From assembly GCA_024404395.1 (NCBI GenBank), contig JAKSPZ010000039.1, positions 1 to 7,533 of the forward strand: a stretch of 7,533 nt of DNA, read 5' to 3'. The position numbers and the translations under genes were made by a program. Positions 5,552 to 7,533 of the stretch are shown one piece after another. The notes under the pieces were generated by a model. That model was not told the origin of the DNA, made no database searches, and worked only from the letters and a program-made list of their open reading frames with translations. The stretch's first letter is position 1. Each line of letters opens with the position of its first letter. This stretch comes from Clostridia bacterium (lineage in GTDB: Bacteria; Bacillota; Clostridia; Christensenellales; Aristaeellaceae).

Positions 5552-6697
5552 ATGCGTACACTGGCTATCCTCGGCGCCACCGGTTCCATCGGCACACAGA
5601 CGCTGGACATCGCGCGCCGTTATCCCGACCGCATCAAGGTCGATTGTCTGGTCGTTCATTCCTCCGCGGAGAAGCTGTTTGAGCTCGTCCGCGAGTTTCG
5701 TCCGTCCGTCGCTGCCATGACAAAGCAGCCCGACAGCATTCCCGAAGATCTGCATTTCTGTCAGTGGTTCTTCGGTGAAGACTGCTCTTCAAGAGCGCTG
5801 AAGGCCGCCAAGTCTCAGGATGCGCTTTGTGCCATCGTCGGTATCGCGGGACTGGACGCCGTGTGGACCGCTCTTGATGTCTGCGAGCGCGTGCTTCTGG
5901 CGAATAAGGAAGCCTTGGTCACCGGTGGTCCCCTCGTGACCGCCAACGCCGCCCGCCTGAACAAGCCGCTGCTGCCCGTGGATTCCGAGCATTCCGCGAT
6001 CTTCCAGTGTCTGCAGGCGCGACAGGGCAATCCCGTCCGTCGGCTGATCCTCACCGCCTCGGGCGGCGCACTGCGTACCTGGGACAAGGCACGTATCGCG
6101 AAGGCTACCGTCGATGAGGTCCTCGCCCATCCCACCTGGAAAATGGGCAGAAAGATTACCGTCGACTGTGCGACCATGCTGAACAAAGGCCTCGAGATCA
6201 TCGAAGCCTATCACCTCTTCGGATTGCCCGAGGATAAGATCGATGCTATCGTTCATCCTCAGAGCATCATCCACTCCATGATCGAATTCGAGGACGGCGC
6301 AACGCTGGCACAGATGGGTTATCCCGACATGCGCGGTCCCATCGGCTACGCACTGGGCTATCCCGAGCGACTGCCTTACGGCGCCAAGCCGCTGGACTTC
6401 GCCTCCCTCGCTCAGCTCACCTTCGAAGCCCCCGACACCGAGCGTTTCCCCTGTCTGAATCTGGCTCGCGCCGCACTGCGCGACAGCGACTCCGCCCCCA
6501 TCGTTCTGAACGGCGCCAACGAAGTCGCGGTAGACGCTTTCCTGAACCGATACATCCCCTTCGGCGCCATTCCCGCCATCATCGAATCCGCATTGAACAT
6601 CTGCCCCACAAAGCAGATCAACAATATCGATGACGTCTATGAGACCGACGCCATGGCTCGGCGAGCGGCATTGGATGCCCTCGGGAGGTTCTTATGA
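5552..6697 (+). CDS. dxr: 1-deoxy-D-xylulose 5-phosphate reductoisomerase
   Basis: Dxr (IspC) rearranges and reduces 1-deoxy-D-xylulose 5-phosphate to 2-C-methyl-D-erythritol 4-phosphate with NADPH and a divalent metal. It is the committed step of the MEP isoprenoid pathway and the fosmidomycin target. The 381 residues show the NADPH-binding GATGSIG (8-14), LANKEALV (116-123), metal ligands D144 and E146 around S145 (VDSEHSA), and TASGG (168-172). The active-site loop HPTWKMGRK (193-201) follows, then NKGLE (211-215, with E215 the third metal ligand) and HPQSIIHSM (235-243). The motif normally reading DSATMMNKGLE is DCATMLNKGLE here, so the serine equivalent to E. coli S222, which contacts the substrate phosphate, is C206 (codon TGT). 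TASGGPF is also altered to TASGGAL. Everything else looks intact, so I expect an active enzyme. The stop overlaps rseP by four bases (ATGA). Confidence 0.97.
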   Translation: MRTLAILGATGSIGTQTLDIARRYPDRIKVDCLVVHSSAEKLFELVREFRPSVAAMTKQPDSIPEDLHFCQWFFGEDCSSRALKAAKSQDALCAIVGIAGLDAVWTALDVCERVLLANKEALVTGGPLVTANAARLNKPLLPVDSEHSAIFQCLQARQGNPVRRLILTASGGALRTWDKARIAKATVDEVLAHPTWKMGRKITVDCATMLNKGLEIIEAYHLFGLPEDKIDAIVHPQSIIHSMIEFEDGATLAQMGYPDMRGPIGYALGYPERLPYGAKPLDFASLAQLTFEAPDTERFPCLNLARAALRDSDSAPIVLNGANEVAVDAFLNRYIPFGAIPAIIESALNICPTKQINNIDDVYETDAMARRAALDALGRFL

Positions 6698-7533
6698 GCG
6701 GCATCGGTTCGGTTCTCATTGCCATACTGATCTTCGGACTGTGTGTATTTCTGCATGAACTCGGTCATTTCACTGTCGGCCGCCTCTGCGGGATCGGCGT
6801 TGAGGAGTTTGCCATCGGCTTCGGTCCCAAGATCTTTGGGTTCCGCCGAAAGGGCATCGAATACTCTCTTCGCATTTTGCCGCTGGGCGGCTTCTGCCGC
6901 TTTGTAGGCGAGGACAGCGACGAGAAAGCCGACAACGCCATGAACAATCAGCCGGTGTGGAAGCGTTTCCTGACGGTCTTCGCCGGTCCTTTCATGAACA
7001 TCGTCCTTGCCGTCATCGCGGCGTTCTTCCTGCTTTGGTGCTTCGGCATTTCCGATGTGGTCCCGAAGATCGGTTCGATCGATCCCGCGCTGCCCGCCGC
7101 CAATAGCATTCTGGAAGAGGGCGACGTCATCACGGAAGCCAACGGAACGGCGATCACCTACGACAGCAACGGCATCGTCACGCTGCGCGGCATCATTGCC
7201 GAGAACGAAACGGTGGAGCTGACTGTCGATCGAAACGGAGAGACCCTGACAACGACCCTTGCGCCGAAGTTCTCCGCCGATGAAAACGGCGAGACCACCG
7301 CACAGATCGGCGTCGTCTTCTCAACGGTCGGCTATTCTGCTGCAAAAGCCATCCCCGCAGCCTTTGAATATCCCTGGGACTGCGCGGACATGATGGTCAA
7401 CGCCATCCGCGATCTCATCTTTGGCAAGCACGAAGATGTGGGACTGGTCGGACCCGTCGGCACCATCGCGGTCATCAGCGAAGAAGTCCGTCAGAATTAC
7501 CGTCTGATCGTCTATTTCATCTGCATCCTGTCG
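6694..7533 (+). CDS. rseP: RIP metalloprotease RseP (site-2 protease family), partial, C-terminus outside window
   Basis: This is a zinc intramembrane protease of the site-2 family; Firmicutes relatives such as RasP cut anti-sigma factors, cell-division proteins and signal-peptide remnants within the membrane. 280 residues are visible. The first membrane helix carries HELGH (21-25), with H21 and H25 as zinc ligands and E22 as the catalytic base. The conserved PLGGFCRFVGED (63-74) and AGPFMNIVLAVIAAFFLLWC (97-116, second membrane helix) follow. A PDZ-like region spans about 120-195, and LVGPVG (251-256) precedes another membrane segment. The NxxPxxxxDGG-type motif that supplies the third zinc ligand should lie past the right edge. 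The ATG is inside the dxr stop region (ATGA), with GGGAGG (6683-6688) five bases upstream, so translation is probably coupled. ispG and polC often follow in this cluster but cannot be seen here. Confidence 0.95.
   Translation, partial: MSGIGSVLIAILIFGLCVFLHELGHFTVGRLCGIGVEEFAIGFGPKIFGFRRKGIEYSLRILPLGGFCRFVGEDSDEKADNAMNNQPVWKRFLTVFAGPFMNIVLAVIAAFFLLWCFGISDVVPKIGSIDPALPAANSILEEGDVITEANGTAITYDSNGIVTLRGIIAENETVELTVDRNGETLTTTLAPKFSADENGETTAQIGVVFSTVGYSAAKAIPAAFEYPWDCADMMVNAIRDLIFGKHEDVGLVGPVGTIAVISEEVRQNYRLIVYFICILS

Noticed and set aside
1..7533. A new defence, mobile or biosynthetic system
   Set aside because: All eight genes belong to well-known housekeeping families in a common order. There are no repeats, integrase, toxin, transposase or unknown genes. 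Only the regulatory leader is a candidate for something new.

Overview
The window is a stretch of bacterial chromosome, moderately GC-rich by eye, that reads as core housekeeping DNA of a Gram-positive, Clostridia-like Firmicute. The main evidence is the gene order frr-uppS-cdsA-dxr-rseP, which is the classic Firmicutes cluster. A RecD2-type helicase, a type III pantothenate kinase and an ECF-type vitamin transporter S component, together with strong GGAGG ribosome binding sites, fit the same assignment. I cannot place it below class level. I see no mobile element, phage gene, CRISPR array, tRNA or rRNA.

Layout: two divergent operons share a 287-bp intergenic region (2931-3217). The leftward operon starts from an extended -10 promoter near 3029-3057. 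It reads an ECF S component (probably pantothenate-specific, 2930-2325), coaX (2304-1528) and recD2 (1524 to the left edge, cut off after 508 codons). The rightward operon starts from a near-consensus promoter (3090-3118). It reads frr (3218-3775), uppS (3839-4672), cdsA (4672-5532), dxr (5552-6697) and rseP (6694 to the right edge, cut off after 280 codons). Genes are tightly packed, with a 1-bp overlap at uppS/cdsA and a 4-bp ATGA overlap at dxr/rseP.

Function: the left operon probably couples uptake of pantothenate to its phosphorylation, the first step of coenzyme A synthesis, with a DNA helicase as an apparently unrelated passenger. The right operon joins ribosome recycling to envelope building. 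Dxr commits carbon to isoprenoids, UppS turns isoprenoid precursors into the undecaprenyl lipid carrier for cell-wall synthesis, CdsA makes CDP-diacylglycerol for phospholipids, and RseP is an intramembrane protease.

The most interesting non-coding signal is in the leader of the pantothenate operon. Two hairpins there share one architecture, including a bulged adenosine at the same place, which recalls the 'pan' RNA motif found upstream of pantothenate genes. Other points of note are a Ser-to-Cys change in the Dxr substrate-phosphate pocket, a perfect 8-bp GAAA-capped stem between frr and uppS, and a hairpin at the predicted 5' end of the frr transcript. I found no convincing evidence for a wholly new multi-gene system.
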